A program made the translations under genes and the position numbers. 64,000 nt of DNA from Leclercia sp. S52 (GTDB lineage: Bacteria; Pseudomonadota; Gammaproteobacteria; Enterobacterales; Enterobacteriaceae), in the NCBI RefSeq assembly GCF_039727615.1, contig NZ_CP152474.1:3410001-3474000 (forward strand). The letters are read 5' to 3'. Positions within the stretch are counted from its first letter, which is position 1. Each line of letters starts with the position of its first letter. Shown in pieces: positions 52,305 through 63,086 of the stretch. Below the pieces are notes generated by a model, which was not told the DNA's origin, did not search any database, and saw only the letters and a program-made list of their open reading frames with translations.

Positions 52305-53720
52305 TTACTGCTGGCTTTCGCGCTCAGCAATAAAGTCCAGCGCTCTGTTGATACGCGCCACGCTGCGGGTTTTGCCAATCGCGTGGACCGTAACGTCCAG
52401 CGCCGGAGACTGGCCGGCACCGGTCACGGCTACGCGCAGCGGCATGCCGACTTTACCCATCCCGACTTCCAGCTCATCCGCCGTCGCCTGAATGGCATGG
52501 TGCACATTCTCAGCGCTCCAGTCGGTAATGGCGGCCAGCTTGTCGCGAACCACTTCCAGCGGCTGACGTGCAACCGGACGCAGGTGCTTCTTCGCCGCGT
52601 CGGCGTCGAACTCGTCATACTCTTCATAGAAGTAGCGGCAGTTTTCCGCGATCTCTTTCAGGGTCTTACAACGTTCACCCAGCAGTTTAATCAGGTCGGC
52701 CAGCTGTGGGCCGTTGCGGGTGTCGATATTCGCCTGCTCAATATGCCACTGCAGCTGGGTCGCAACGTACTCTGGCGGCAGGGTATTGATGTAGTGATGG
52801 TTCAGCCACAGCAGTTTATCGGTATTGAACGCACTGGCAGACTTCCCTACCGCGCTCAGGGTGAAGAGCTGGATCATCTCTTCACGGCTGAAGATCTCCT
52901 GATCGCCGTGGGACCAGCCCAGACGCACCAGATAGTTAAGCAGTGCTTCCGGCAGATAGCCGTCGTCACGGTACTGCATCACGCTGACTGCGCCATGACG
53001 TTTGGACAGCTTTTTACCGTCGTCGCCGTTGATCATCGACACGTGCGCATAAACCGGAACCGGTGCATTCAGCGCTTTGAGGATGTTGATCTGACGTGGG
53101 GTGTTGTTGATGTGGTCTTCGCCACGCACCACGTGGGTGATCGCCATATCCCAGTCATCAACCACAACGCAGAAGTTATAGGTTGGAGAACCGTCGGTAC
53201 GGCGGATGATCAGATCGTCCAGCTCCTGGTTGCTGAATTCGATCGGGCCGCGGATCTGATCGTCAAAGATGACCGAACCTTCCTGCGGGTTTGCGAAACG
53301 CACCACGCACGGCTCGTCCGCGGCGTGATGTTGATGATCGTGGCGGCAGCGGCCGTCGTAACGTGGCTTTTCATTATTCGCCATCTGCTCTTCGCGCAGG
53401 GCTTCCAGACGCTCTTTCGAGCAGTAGCACTTATATGCCGTGCCCGCTTCAAGCATTTCATCAATAACCGCATTGTAGCGATCGAAACGTTTGGTCTGGA
53501 AATACGGGCCTTCATCCCACTCCAGATTAAGCCAGTTCATACCATCCATAATGGCTTCGATTGCTTCCGGCGTGGAGCGTTCGAGATCGGTGTCTTCGAT
53601 ACGCAGCACAAACTCACCGCCCTGGTTGCGAGCAAACAGCCAGGAATAGAGAGCAGTACGCGCGCCGCCGACGTGCAGATAGCCGGTCGGGCTTGGCGCG
53701 AAGCGAGTTTTGATTTTCAT
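52305..53720 (-). CDS. gltX: Glutamyl-tRNA synthetase
   Basis: This 471-residue class I synthetase charges tRNA-Glu in the cytoplasm. The nucleotide-binding HIGH-type motif is [17 protein letters not shown] and the KMSKS-type motif is KLSKRHGA. A Cys/His cluster (CYCSKE ... CRHDHQHH) forms the zinc site known in E. coli GltX. Length and sequence match E. coli throughout. It is divergent from the tRNA-Val operon, as in E. coli. Confidence 0.98.
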   Translation of the reverse strand: MKIKTRFAPSPTGYLHVGGARTALYSWLFARNQGGEFVLRIEDTDLERSTPEAIEAIMDGMNWLNLEWDEGPYFQTKRFDRYNAVIDEMLEAGTAYKCYCSKERLEALREEQMANNEKPRYDGRCRHDHQHHAADEPCVVRFANPQEGSVIFDDQIRGPIEFSNQELDDLIIRRTDGSPTYNFCVVVDDWDMAITHVVRGEDHINNTPRQINILKALNAPVPVYAHVSMINGDDGKKLSKRHGAVSVMQYRDDGYLPEALLNYLVRLGWSHGDQEIFSREEMIQLFTLSAVGKSASAFNTDKLLWLNHHYINTLPPEYVATQLQWHIEQANIDTRNGPQLADLIKLLGERCKTLKEIAENCRYFYEEYDEFDADAAKKHLRPVARQPLEVVRDKLAAITDWSAENVHHAIQATADELEVGMGKVGMPLRVAVTGAGQSPALDVTVHAIGKTRSVARINRALDFIAERESQQ

Positions 53721-53932
53721 GAAGTGGCCTTACAGTGATAAAGATGCCGACAACCGGCATATCCTGGAAACGAAAGTGGGCAATATTCTATCACTCCAGC
53801 CTGATTCCTCAATCTTGTTGCTGTCAGATCGTTGTTCATAGCCGTTTTTGTTTAGAAATCATGCGCCACTGATGCTTTCGCGATCGTTTTGTTTAATTTT
53901 ACGACGAACGAACAAAATCTTTAGAAAAGCCG

Positions 53933-53960
53933 TTGACTCATTTTCAACTCTCCCTATAAT
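53933..53960 (+). promoter_or_regulatory. Promoter of the tRNA-Val/tRNA-Lys operon
   Basis: TTGACT (53933-53938), a 16-base spacer and a perfect TATAAT (53955-53960) are followed by the GC-rich discriminator GCGACTCC; the first tRNA starts 18 bases later. Confidence 0.88.
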
Positions 53961-53977
53961 GCGACTCCACACAGCGG

Positions 53978-54053
53978 GGGTGATTAGCTCAGTTGGTAGA
54001 GCATCTCCTTTACACGGAGGGGGTCGGCGGTTCGAGCCCGTCATCACCCACCA
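53978..54053 (+). tRNA. valU: tRNA-Val (UAC)
   Basis: The 76-base gene has encoded CCA and anticodon TAC. The G run after the anticodon stem is five bases, as in E. coli. Acceptor GGGTGAT / ATCACCC is perfect. Confidence 0.96.
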
Positions 54054-54095
54054 TCTACTTCGATAGATGCCGCAGTGTAGATAAGAATTGAGAAT

Positions 54096-54172
54096 GGGCG
54101 ATTAGCTCAGTTGGTAGAGCATCTCCTTTACACGGAGGGGGGTCGGCGGTTCGAGCCCGTCATCGCCCACCA
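54096..54172 (+). tRNA. valX: tRNA-Val (UAC), one extra G in variable loop
   Basis: This copy is 77 bases because the G run at 54137-54142 has six bases, not five. The acceptor pair change (GGGCGAT / ATCGCCC) is compensatory, so the gene is functional. The extra G is probably a homopolymer over-call. Confidence 0.93.
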
Positions 54173-54202
54173 TTCTCACCTTATCGATAGCAGTTCCGAA
54201 AT

Positions 54203-54279
54203 GGGCGATTAGCTCAGTTGGTAGAGCATCTCCTTTACACGGAGGGGGGTCGGCGGTTCGAGCCCGTCATCGCCCACCA
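54203..54279 (+). tRNA. valY: tRNA-Val (UAC), one extra G in variable loop
   Basis: This copy is identical to the preceding one over its 77 bases, again with a six-base G run (54244-54249). The order valU-valX-valY-lysV matches E. coli. Confidence 0.93.
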
Positions 54280-54283
54280 TTTC

Positions 54284-54359
54284 GGGTCGTTAGCTCAGTT
54301 GGTAGAGCAGTTGACTTTTAATCAATTGGTCGCAGGTTCGAATCCTGCACGACCCACCA
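54284..54359 (+). tRNA. lysV: tRNA-Lys (UUU)
   Basis: The 76-base gene has anticodon TTT in loop CTTTTAA, acceptor GGGTCGT / ACGACCC and encoded CCA. It is four bases after the last tRNA-Val, so processed from the same transcript. Its last 18 bases recur at 54495-54512. Confidence 0.97.
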
Positions 54360-54552
54360 ATGTAAAAAGGCGCCCTAAAGGCGCCTTTTTGCTATCTGCG
54401 ATATGGACGATTCGAACCTGCAGCAGGTTCGAGCCGAACGCAGTGAGGCACCGGAGCCGTACGGCGACGGCCCGAAGGGCGAGCGAAGCGAGTCATCCTG
54501 CACGACCCACCAATGTAAAAAGGCGCCCTAAAGGCGCCTTTTTGCTATCTGC
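54342..54552 (+). repeat. Direct repeat of tRNA-Lys 3' end plus terminator (rtT-like)
   Basis: A 58-base block (54342-54399: last 18 bases of tRNA-Lys, spacer, terminator, CTATCTGC) recurs exactly at 54495-54552. The 95 bases between contain a palindrome of T-arm sequence (TCGAACCTGC / GCAGGTTCGA, 54412-54433). The layout resembles the rtT repeats after E. coli tyrT, which each repeat the 3' end of the tRNA. Confidence 0.9.
54364..54392 (+). terminator. tRNA operon terminator, proximal copy
   Basis: AAAAAGGCGCC / GGCGCCTTTTT with a CTAAA loop is a perfect intrinsic terminator; an identical second copy lies at 54517-54545. Confidence 0.92.
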
Positions 54553-54579
54553 TATTCCTGCCAATACAGGTAGGTGTAC

Positions 54580-54606
54580 TCAAGTACTTCTATTCCCTGC
54601 CGATAT
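54580..54606 (+). promoter_or_regulatory. Putative sigma-28 (FliA) promoter of flxA-like gene
   Basis: TCAAGTAC (54580-54587), an 11-base spacer and GCCGATAT (54599-54606) match the flagellar class 3 consensus, with 7/8 in the -10. The start codon is 27 bases downstream. Confidence 0.7.
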
Positions 54607-54632
54607 CTCTTATTTGGCAAGAGACTATCGAT

Positions 54633-54974
54633 ATGACAACCATTCAGACATCCACACCGTCCGTACAGACCCAAAGCAGCGGCAGCAGCAGCGCGGGTGG
54701 CAGCGACATTGCGTCGCAGATCAGCCGCCTGACCTCGCAAATCACTAAACTGACCAAACAGCTGAAAGACGTTGCCAACGGCAGCGGCACGGCTGAAGAG
54801 AAACAGACCCAGCAGGACCTGCTGCAGGCGCAGATCAGAATGCTGCAGGCGCAGCTGGAGCAGTTGCAGCGCCGTCAGGCAGAAGAAGCGCAGCAGAAGC
54901 AGGATAAACAGCAGGGGAAAGTGGAAGGCGTTAACTCCCCGTCTGCCGATCACCAGATTGATATCTACGTTTAA
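54633..54974 (+). CDS. FlxA-like protein
   Basis: The 113-residue protein has a Ser/Thr/Gly-rich N-terminus and a long Gln-rich coiled coil ([20 protein letters not shown] ... [22 protein letters not shown]). It ends DHQIDIYV, like E. coli FlxA (which ends DVIDIYV). flxA of E. coli is a FliA-dependent flagellar-regulon gene of unknown function; here a sigma-28-like promoter precedes the gene. It converges with yfeR, and the stop codons overlap by two bases. Confidence 0.82.
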   Translation: MTTIQTSTPSVQTQSSGSSSAGGSDIASQISRLTSQITKLTKQLKDVANGSGTAEEKQTQQDLLQAQIRMLQAQLEQLQRRQAEEAQQKQDKQQGKVEGVNSPSADHQIDIYV

Positions 54975-55908
54975 CGTTCCCCGGAAGTAAACAGGGGATC
55001 CCGTATGCGGGCCTCGGTCAGCCGCTGCGCCTGCATACGCACCACCTCCCACAGCGCCTGTGCCGCCCCTGACAGCGAGCGATTCTTGCGGCGAACCAGC
55101 ATCAGCTTGCGCTCGACGATCGGTGTGAAGCGTTTGACCGTTAAGCGGCTCCCCCTGGGGCAACGGCAGCGCCAGCGCCGGAAGGACGCTGATGCCGATT
55201 CCGGCTTCCACCATCGGAAAGAGCGTCGCGGGATGCCCAATCTCCTGCACGATCGTCGCCCTCACCTGCTGTTCTGCAAGGGCCGCATCAATCAGCGGCC
55301 GGCTGCCGGAAGCGTAATCCTGTAATACCAGCTTTGCCCCCCTGCAGCGCCTGCCAGGTGACCTGCTCCCGGGCGGCAAGGGGATCGTCATCACGACAGA
55401 GCAGCAAAAAGGGCTCCGAAAGCACCTCTTCGCACTCGAGATCGCTGACCGGCCCCGGATCAATAACAATCCCGAAATCCACCTCCCCCTGGCGGATGCT
55501 CTCCAGCACCCACTGCTGCGGTCGGTCGTGCAGCACAAAATTAATATCCGGGTACTGGTGATTACTTTGCGCGATGCAGTGCGGAATAAGATGCGCTGAA
55601 ATGGTCTGGCTGGCGGCCACGCGTACCGTTCCGGAGAGCTGCTGCCCTACCCGCCCCACGTCCCGCAGAGTGCTTGAGAGCTCATCGAGGATCCGCTCCA
55701 GCCGGGCCGCCAGCTGATGGCCCGCCTCCGTCAGCATCACTTCCCGAGTAGTTCTGTCGATCAGCCGCACGCCGGTCTGCTGCTCCAGCTCTTTCACGCT
55801 GTGGCTGACCGCCGACTGGCTCAGGCCGATAATCTCACCTGCACGGCTAAAACTTTTCGCCTGCGCGACTGTGACAAAAACACGCAACTGTCGTAACGAG
55901 TAATTCAT
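54971..55908 (-). CDS. yfeR: YfeR, LysR-type transcriptional regulator (two +1 homopolymer breaks)
   Basis: The N-terminal helix-turn-helix ([43 protein letters not shown]) and the effector domain are spread over three frames. Deleting one base of the C6 at 55337-55342 joins WQALQG to [17 protein letters not shown]. Deleting one base of the C5 at 55151-55155 joins LPLPQG to [16 protein letters not shown] and reads to 54971. The corrected protein is 311 residues, close to E. coli YfeR. It is divergent from yfeH, which it is known to regulate in Salmonella in response to osmolarity. Confidence 0.9.
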
Positions 55909-55997
55909 CTGTTTTACTCATGAATAGATGTAATAAATCAATTTTATTTCTCAAAAGGAAGAAAGCACAATAGCGCTATCTGATTTCAGGAGTGTTT

Positions 55998-56996
55998 ATG
56001 AAACTTTTTCGTATTCTCGATCCGTTCACCATCACCCTTATCGTCGTTGTTCTGCTCGCCTCCTTCTTCCCCGCCCGGGGTGGCTTTGTGCCCTTTTTTG
56101 AAGGTCTCACCACCGCCGCCATCGCGCTGCTGTTCTTTATGCACGGGGCAAAACTCTCCCGGGAAGCGATTATCTCAGGCGGTAGCCACTGGCGACTGCA
56201 TCTGTGGGTAATGTGCAGCACCTTTGTCCTCTTCCCGGTGCTGGGTGTGCTTTTTGCCTGGTGGGCGCCGGTCAACGTCGACCCGGCACTCTATACCGGC
56301 TTCCTGTATCTCTGCATTTTGCCCGCCACGGTGCAGTCAGCGATCGCCTTTACGTCGATGGCGGGTGGCAACGTGGCGGCAGCCGTTTGCTCGGCGTCTG
56401 CCTCCAGCCTGCTGGGGATTTTCCTCTCGCCGCTGCTGGTTGGGCTGGTGATGGACATGCACGGGGCGGAAGGCAGTCTGGAGCAGGTGGGTAAAATCAT
56501 GCTGCAGTTGCTGCTGCCGTTTGTGCTGGGGCATCTTTCCCGTCCGTGGATCGGAGCCTTTGTGGCGAAGCATAAGAAGTGGATTGCCAAAACCGATCAA
56601 TCATCGATTCTGCTGGTGGTTTACTCCGCCTTCAGCGAAGCCGTGGTCAATGGCATCTGGCATAAAGTCGGGGTCGGGTCGCTGCTGTTTATCGTGGTGG
56701 TGAGCCTGGTTCTTCTGGCACTCGTCATTGCTATCAACGTGTTTGCCGCGCGCCGCTTCGGGTTCAACAAAGCCGATGAAATTACCATTGTCTTCTGCGG
56801 TTCGAAAAAGAGCCTGGCAAACGGGATCCCGATGGCCAACATTCTGTTTCCGACTTCGGTGATTGGGATGATGGTGCTGCCGCTGATGATCTTCCACCAG
56901 CTGCAGCTCATGATTTGCGCGGTCATGGCGCGTCGCTACAAACGCCAGACCGATGAGTTGCAGGCCCGGGAGCAGGCCCGCACGGCAAAGGTTTAA
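55998..56996 (+). CDS. yfeH: YfeH, bile acid:sodium symporter family protein
   Basis: This 332-residue inner-membrane protein of the BASS/SBF-like family has nine to ten hydrophobic segments. Conserved stretches include LPATVQSAIAFTSMAGGNVAAAVCSASASSLLG and CGSKKSLANGIPMANILFP, the sodium-site-like region. AGGAG five bases upstream sets the start at ATG 55998. It matches E. coli YfeH. The substrate is unproven. Its stop overlaps that of convergent ypeB by four bases. Confidence 0.93.
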   Translation: MKLFRILDPFTITLIVVVLLASFFPARGGFVPFFEGLTTAAIALLFFMHGAKLSREAIISGGSHWRLHLWVMCSTFVLFPVLGVLFAWWAPVNVDPALYTGFLYLCILPATVQSAIAFTSMAGGNVAAAVCSASASSLLGIFLSPLLVGLVMDMHGAEGSLEQVGKIMLQLLLPFVLGHLSRPWIGAFVAKHKKWIAKTDQSSILLVVYSAFSEAVVNGIWHKVGVGSLLFIVVVSLVLLALVIAINVFAARRFGFNKADEITIVFCGSKKSLANGIPMANILFPTSVIGMMVLPLMIFHQLQLMICAVMARRYKRQTDELQAREQARTAKV

Positions 56997-57208
56997 GGAC
57001 GACGCAGGGGCTGAACCAGCTGGGTCAGTCCTTCGGTTTTAATCAGTAACGTGAGCGCCATCAGCTCGCCAAGATGCCCGGCAGGAAACTCATCCTTACG
57101 GGCAAACCACAGCAAATACTCTTCCGGCACATCAATCAGCCGACGGCCTTTGTACTTACCGAACGGCATCTCGGTATTGGCTATCTCGATAAGCTGCGCT
57201 TTATCCAC
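56993..57208 (-). CDS. ypeB: YpeB family protein (DUF3820)
   Basis: This 71-residue small protein contains the DUF3820 core MPFGKYKGRRLIDVPEEYLLWFARKDEFP and matches E. coli YpeB in length and place. It directly follows ligA (one base between the ligA stop and its ATG), so it is probably co-transcribed and translationally coupled with DNA ligase. The domain is found near nuclease and ligase functions, but no activity is established. Confidence 0.92.
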   Translation of the reverse strand: MDKAQLIEIANTEMPFGKYKGRRLIDVPEEYLLWFARKDEFPAGHLGELMALTLLIKTEGLTQLVQPLRRP

Positions 57209-57209
57209 G

Positions 57210-59297
<2,088 letters not shown>

Positions 59298-60275
59298 TTA
59301 CGCGTTAGCTTCTTTAACTTCGCGGATGCGGTCCTGATACTCGCGCAGTTTCTGCGGCGTCATCATTCGACGCTGATCGTCGAGCACCATACCGCCAACT
59401 TCGTCCGCGATATGCTGAGCAGACTGCAGCATCAGCTTGAAGTTTTGCAGTTCATCGCCATAAGACGGCACCTGCATAAAGATGGTAATGCCCGGGGTGG
59501 TGAAATCACCGGTCATCTCCGGATCAAAGGTGCCCGGGTTAACCATGTTTGCCAGGCTGAACAGCGAAGGGCCGCTCCCGTCCGGGCTCAGATGGCGATG
59601 GAAGATATTCATATCGCCATATTTAAAGCCCGCCTGGTGGATGCTGTTGAGCAGCACTTCGCCATTAATCGTGGTGCCATGATGGGCCGCCACGCTCATG
59701 ACAATGACCGTCTCTTTACGCTGCGGCTTTTCAACCACTGGCGCAGATTCGACGACCGGCTCCGGCTCGACAACAGGTGCAGGCGCGGGGGCCGGCTGCG
59801 GCTGCGGCGCGGAAGCGACAGGCTGAGGCGCCTGCTGCACGACCGGCTGCGGTTCAGGCTGAGCGGCATACTGGGGTTGCTGCACCGGTTGCTGGCGCAC
59901 AGGCTCATGCTGCTGCGGTTGCGGCTGGTGTACCGGCTCGACCACCGGCTGCGGCGCAGCGGGACGTGGCTGAGCAGATGCGTAAGGCGGCTGGTACTGA
60001 TGCTGCGGAGGCTGACGAGGCGCTTCTTGCTCCCCATGGCCTGCGCCGGGCGCAGTATTGGCCCGATGAACGCGTACTTCACCCACACCCTCGTCTTCCG
60101 TTTCTTCGATATCGTCATCGCTATCGTCGTCACGAGTAGACTTCATGCGCTTCAGTGGGCGATCGCGAAACATAGAAGAGCGCTCTTTACGGCTGGTCCA
60201 GAAACCATGTACCAGTAAAGCGATTATGGCGATCGCGCCAACAATGATTAATATCAGACGCAAATCCTGCATCAT
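59298..60275 (-). CDS. zipA: ZipA, cell division protein
   Basis: This 325-residue protein anchors FtsZ to the membrane. It has an N-terminal transmembrane helix ([21 protein letters not shown]), a charged segment, a long Pro/Gln-rich unstructured linker (about residues 85-180) and the FtsZ-binding C-terminal domain ([19 protein letters not shown] ... [10 protein letters not shown]). The start has two adjacent ATGs; MMQDLRL at 60275 matches E. coli. The open frame extends 17 codons upstream but is not conserved. The linker is the only divergent part. Confidence 0.96.
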   Translation of the reverse strand: MMQDLRLILIIVGAIAIIALLVHGFWTSRKERSSMFRDRPLKRMKSTRDDDSDDDIEETEDEGVGEVRVHRANTAPGAGHGEQEAPRQPPQHQYQPPYASAQPRPAAPQPVVEPVHQPQPQQHEPVRQQPVQQPQYAAQPEPQPVVQQAPQPVASAPQPQPAPAPAPVVEPEPVVESAPVVEKPQRKETVIVMSVAAHHGTTINGEVLLNSIHQAGFKYGDMNIFHRHLSPDGSGPSLFSLANMVNPGTFDPEMTGDFTTPGITIFMQVPSYGDELQNFKLMLQSAQHIADEVGGMVLDDQRRMMTPQKLREYQDRIREVKEANA

Positions 60276-60505
60276 TATATTCTCTGTTGTTCTAACACCT
60301 TGCCACCACGGCAAACATTTACTCACTAAGAGTATTTGCCGATTACGTCAAGTGCAAGTGTATGCGGAGCATTCGCAGCATAAAGATGAACTAAATCGTG
60401 CTTTTTGCTGTTTTTTCGAACATTTCCGAACTGGTCAACGCGCCGCAACTGGCTAATATAGGCAGGCAACTTTACTGGTTGTGATAAAAGGAGCTCAACC
60501 TGGTT

Positions 60506-61267
60506 ATGGTTTCATCAACATCTTCCCCTCCCCGCAGCGGCGTCTGGTACTTTTCTCAGGGCTGGAAACTGGTTTCGCTGCCGGGCATCCGGCGCTTTGT
60601 GATCCTCCCGCTGCTGATTAACATTCTGCTGATGGGAGGTGCCTTCTGGTGGCTGTTTACCCGCCTGGACACCTGGATCCCGGCGCTCATGAGCCACGTC
60701 CCCGACTGGCTGCAGTGGCTGAGCTACCTGCTGTGGCCAGTAGCGATCGTCTCGGTGTTGTTGGTGTTCGGCTACTTCTTCTCAACCCTGGCGAACTGGA
60801 TAGCCGCGCCCTTTAACGGCCTGCTGGCAGAACAGCTGGAAGCGCGGCTGACGGGGGCTACGCCGCCGGACACCGGCGTGCTGGGCATCATGAAAGATCT
60901 GCCGCGCATTATGAAGCGTGAATGGCAGAAGTTCGCCTGGTACCTGCCTCGCGCCATCGTGTTGCTGATCCTCTACTTTATCCCGGGTATCGGGCAGACG
61001 GTTGCCCCGGTGCTCTGGTTCCTGTTCAGCGCGTGGATGCTGGCAATCCAGTATTGCGACTACCCGTTCGATAACCACAAAGTCCCGTTCAAAGAGATGC
61101 GTACCTCCCTGCGTGCCCGCAAAATGATCAATATGCAGTTTGGCGCGCTTACCAGCCTGTTCACCATGATCCCGTTCCTGAACCTGTTCATCATGCCGGT
61201 TGCGGTTTGCGGCGCAACGGCGATGTGGGTCGACTGTTACCGTGATAAACACGCCTTATGGAAATAA
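60506..61267 (+). CDS. cysZ: CysZ, sulfate transporter
   Basis: This 253-residue inner-membrane sulfate importer feeds cysteine synthesis. Hydrophobic segments include [18 protein letters not shown] and [30 protein letters not shown]. It closely matches E. coli CysZ and lies upstream of cysK as in E. coli, but a terminator separates them. AAAGGAG lies upstream of the ATG. The 230 bases to divergent zipA contain no gene. Confidence 0.95.
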   Translation: MVSSTSSPPRSGVWYFSQGWKLVSLPGIRRFVILPLLINILLMGGAFWWLFTRLDTWIPALMSHVPDWLQWLSYLLWPVAIVSVLLVFGYFFSTLANWIAAPFNGLLAEQLEARLTGATPPDTGVLGIMKDLPRIMKREWQKFAWYLPRAIVLLILYFIPGIGQTVAPVLWFLFSAWMLAIQYCDYPFDNHKVPFKEMRTSLRARKMINMQFGALTSLFTMIPFLNLFIMPVAVCGATAMWVDCYRDKHALWK

Positions 61268-61285
61268 TGCAAAAATGTGTAAACG

Positions 61286-61311
61286 AGGGATGGCTTATGC
61301 CATCCCTTATT
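61286..61311 (+). terminator. cysZ terminator
   Basis: AGGGATGGC / GCCATCCCT is a perfect 9-bp stem with loop TTAT, followed by TATTCC. Confidence 0.75.
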
Positions 61312-61336
61312 CCATACTGATCCCCATTATTTCCAC

Positions 61337-61395
61337 GCAGCATATAGATATGCGAATTCCTTACTTCCCCATACTTATTCAACAGGTATGCTGGG
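61337..61395 (+). promoter_or_regulatory. cysK promoter region (probable CysB target)
   Basis: The block around GCATATAGATATGCG and CCTTACTTCCCCATA is conserved with the E. coli cysK promoter, where CysB binds. Exact CysB contacts cannot be defined by eye. Confidence 0.45.
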
Positions 61396-61430
61396 TCGGT
61401 ATCCCAATTTCAAACAGTTAAGGACAGGCC

Positions 61431-62402
61431 ATGAGTAAGATTTTTGAAGACAACTCGCTGACTATCGGTCACACGCCCCTGGTTCGACTGAACCGTATCG
61501 GTAATGGACGCATTCTGGCGAAGGTAGAATCTCGTAACCCAAGCTTCAGCGTAAAATGCCGTATCGGTGCCAATATGATTTGGGATGCGGAAAAGCGTGG
61601 CGTGTTGAAACCGGGCGTTGAGCTGGTTGAGCCAACCAGCGGTAACACCGGTATTGCTCTGGCCTACGTCGCCGCCGCACGCGGTTACAAGCTGACGCTG
61701 ACCATGCCAGAAACCATGAGTATTGAACGTCGTAAGCTGCTGAAAGCGCTGGGTGCGAACCTGGTGTTAACCGAAGGCGCAAAAGGGATGAAGGGCGCTA
61801 TCCAGAAAGCTGAAGAAATTGTTGCCAGCGATCCGGCAAAATATCTGCTGCTCCAGCAGTTCAGCAACCCGGCTAACCCGGAAATTCACGAGAAGACCAC
61901 CGGCCCGGAAATCTGGGAAGATACCGACGGTCAGGTTGATGTCTTTATTTCTGGCGTGGGTACCGGCGGCACGCTGACCGGCGTGTCTCGCTATATTAAA
62001 GGCACAAAAGGTAAAAAAGATCTGATTACCGTTGCCGTTGAGCCAACCGACTCCCCGGTCATTGCTCAGGCGCTGGCCGGTGAAGAGCTGAAACCTGGCC
62101 CGCATAAAATTCAGGGTATCGGTGCAGGCTTCATTCCGGGCAACCTGGATCTGAAACTGATTGATAAAGTCGTGGCTATCACTAACGATGAAGCCATCTC
62201 TACCGCCCGTCGTCTGATGGAAGAAGAAGGTATCCTGGCCGGGATCTCTTCCGGTGCTGCTGTAGCCGCGGCGCTGCAATTACTCGAAGATGAAACCTTT
62301 ACCAATAAGAATATCGTGGTTATTCTTCCATCCTCGGGTGAGCGTTATTTAAGTACTGCACTGTTTGCCGATCTCTTCACAGAGAAAGAATTGCAACAGT
62401 AG
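61431..62402 (+). CDS. cysK: CysK, O-acetylserine sulfhydrylase A
   Basis: This 323-residue PLP enzyme makes cysteine from O-acetylserine and sulfide. The PLP lysine is K42 in [11 protein letters not shown], the substrate loop is [11 protein letters not shown], and the phosphate-binding loop is [10 protein letters not shown]. It is nearly identical to E. coli CysK and of the same length. It follows the conserved promoter block and ends in a strong terminator before ptsH. Confidence 0.98.
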   Translation: MSKIFEDNSLTIGHTPLVRLNRIGNGRILAKVESRNPSFSVKCRIGANMIWDAEKRGVLKPGVELVEPTSGNTGIALAYVAAARGYKLTLTMPETMSIERRKLLKALGANLVLTEGAKGMKGAIQKAEEIVASDPAKYLLLQQFSNPANPEIHEKTTGPEIWEDTDGQVDVFISGVGTGGTLTGVSRYIKGTKGKKDLITVAVEPTDSPVIAQALAGEELKPGPHKIQGIGAGFIPGNLDLKLIDKVVAITNDEAISTARRLMEEEGILAGISSGAAVAAALQLLEDETFTNKNIVVILPSSGERYLSTALFADLFTEKELQQ

Positions 62403-62424
62403 TGCCAGAATGTAAATATCGCGT

Positions 62425-62455
62425 AAAAAAAGCACCCATCCGGGTGCTTTTTTTG
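62425..62455 (+). terminator. cysK terminator
   Basis: AGCACCC / GGGTGCT with loop ATCC is flanked by A7 and T7 runs. Confidence 0.93.
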
Positions 62456-62586
62456 TGGCCTGCTTCAAAGTTTTATCTCGTCTGGCATTGCTTCACCCTG
62501 TTAGCTCTGGTATTTAAGCTGACAATTATTTTGAAGCTCGAAATTAATCGATACACGAATTCCCGCTGCTGAATCGATTTTATGAT

Positions 62587-62616
62587 TTGGTTCAAGTCTT
62601 GCTTTCGCGGCATAAT
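62587..62616 (+). promoter_or_regulatory. Distal ptsH promoter (P0-like)
   Basis: TTGGTT, an 18-base spacer and CATAAT lie in a block conserved with the E. coli ptsH regulatory region. The gap 62456-62783 is otherwise non-coding; further promoters closer to ptsH (around AGGCTAGACTTTAG) are likely. Confidence 0.5.
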
Positions 62617-62783
62617 GTTTAATGTCGAACGAGACGTCAGCAGCCTGACATGCCAGTACCGGAATACGTTTGACACATCTGTGCCTCGTGCCGTTAAGCC
62701 GGTGCTAACAATACAGGCTAAAGTCCTGCCGCCAGGCTAGACTTTAGTTCCACAACACTAAACCAATAAGTTGGGGAAATACA

Positions 62784-63041
62784 ATGTTCCAGCAAGAAGT
62801 TACCATTACCGCTCCGAACGGTCTGCACACCCGCCCTGCTGCTCAGTTTGTTAAAGAAGCGAAAGGCTTCACTTCTGAGATCACTGTGACTTCCAACGGC
62901 AAAAGCGCCAGCGCAAAAAGCCTGTTCAAACTGCAGACTCTGGGTCTGACTCAGGGCACTGTTGTGACCATCTCCGCAGAAGGCGAAGACGAGCAGAAAG
63001 CAGTTGAGCATCTGGTAAAACTGATGGCTGAGCTCGAGTAA
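62784..63041 (+). CDS. ptsH: PtsH, phosphocarrier protein HPr
   Basis: This 85-residue HPr transfers phosphate from enzyme I to sugar-specific EIIA proteins. The phosphorylated His15 is in [12 protein letters not shown], and the conserved Ser46 region [13 protein letters not shown] is present. Sequence and length match E. coli HPr. A GGGGAAA ribosome site precedes the ATG. It heads the ptsHI(crr) operon. Confidence 0.99.
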
Positions 63042-63086
63042 GTTTCCGGGTTCTTTGTAAAAATCAGTCACAAGTAAGGTAGGGTT

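Noticed and set aside
52383..53738. 451-codon plus-strand ORF opposite gltX
   Set aside because: It is antisense to a fully conserved essential gene and has no recognisable domain; GC-rich third positions create such frames.
62473..62676. 67-codon minus-strand ORF in the cysK-ptsH gap
   Set aside because: The region is the conserved ptsH control region; the ORF is incidental.
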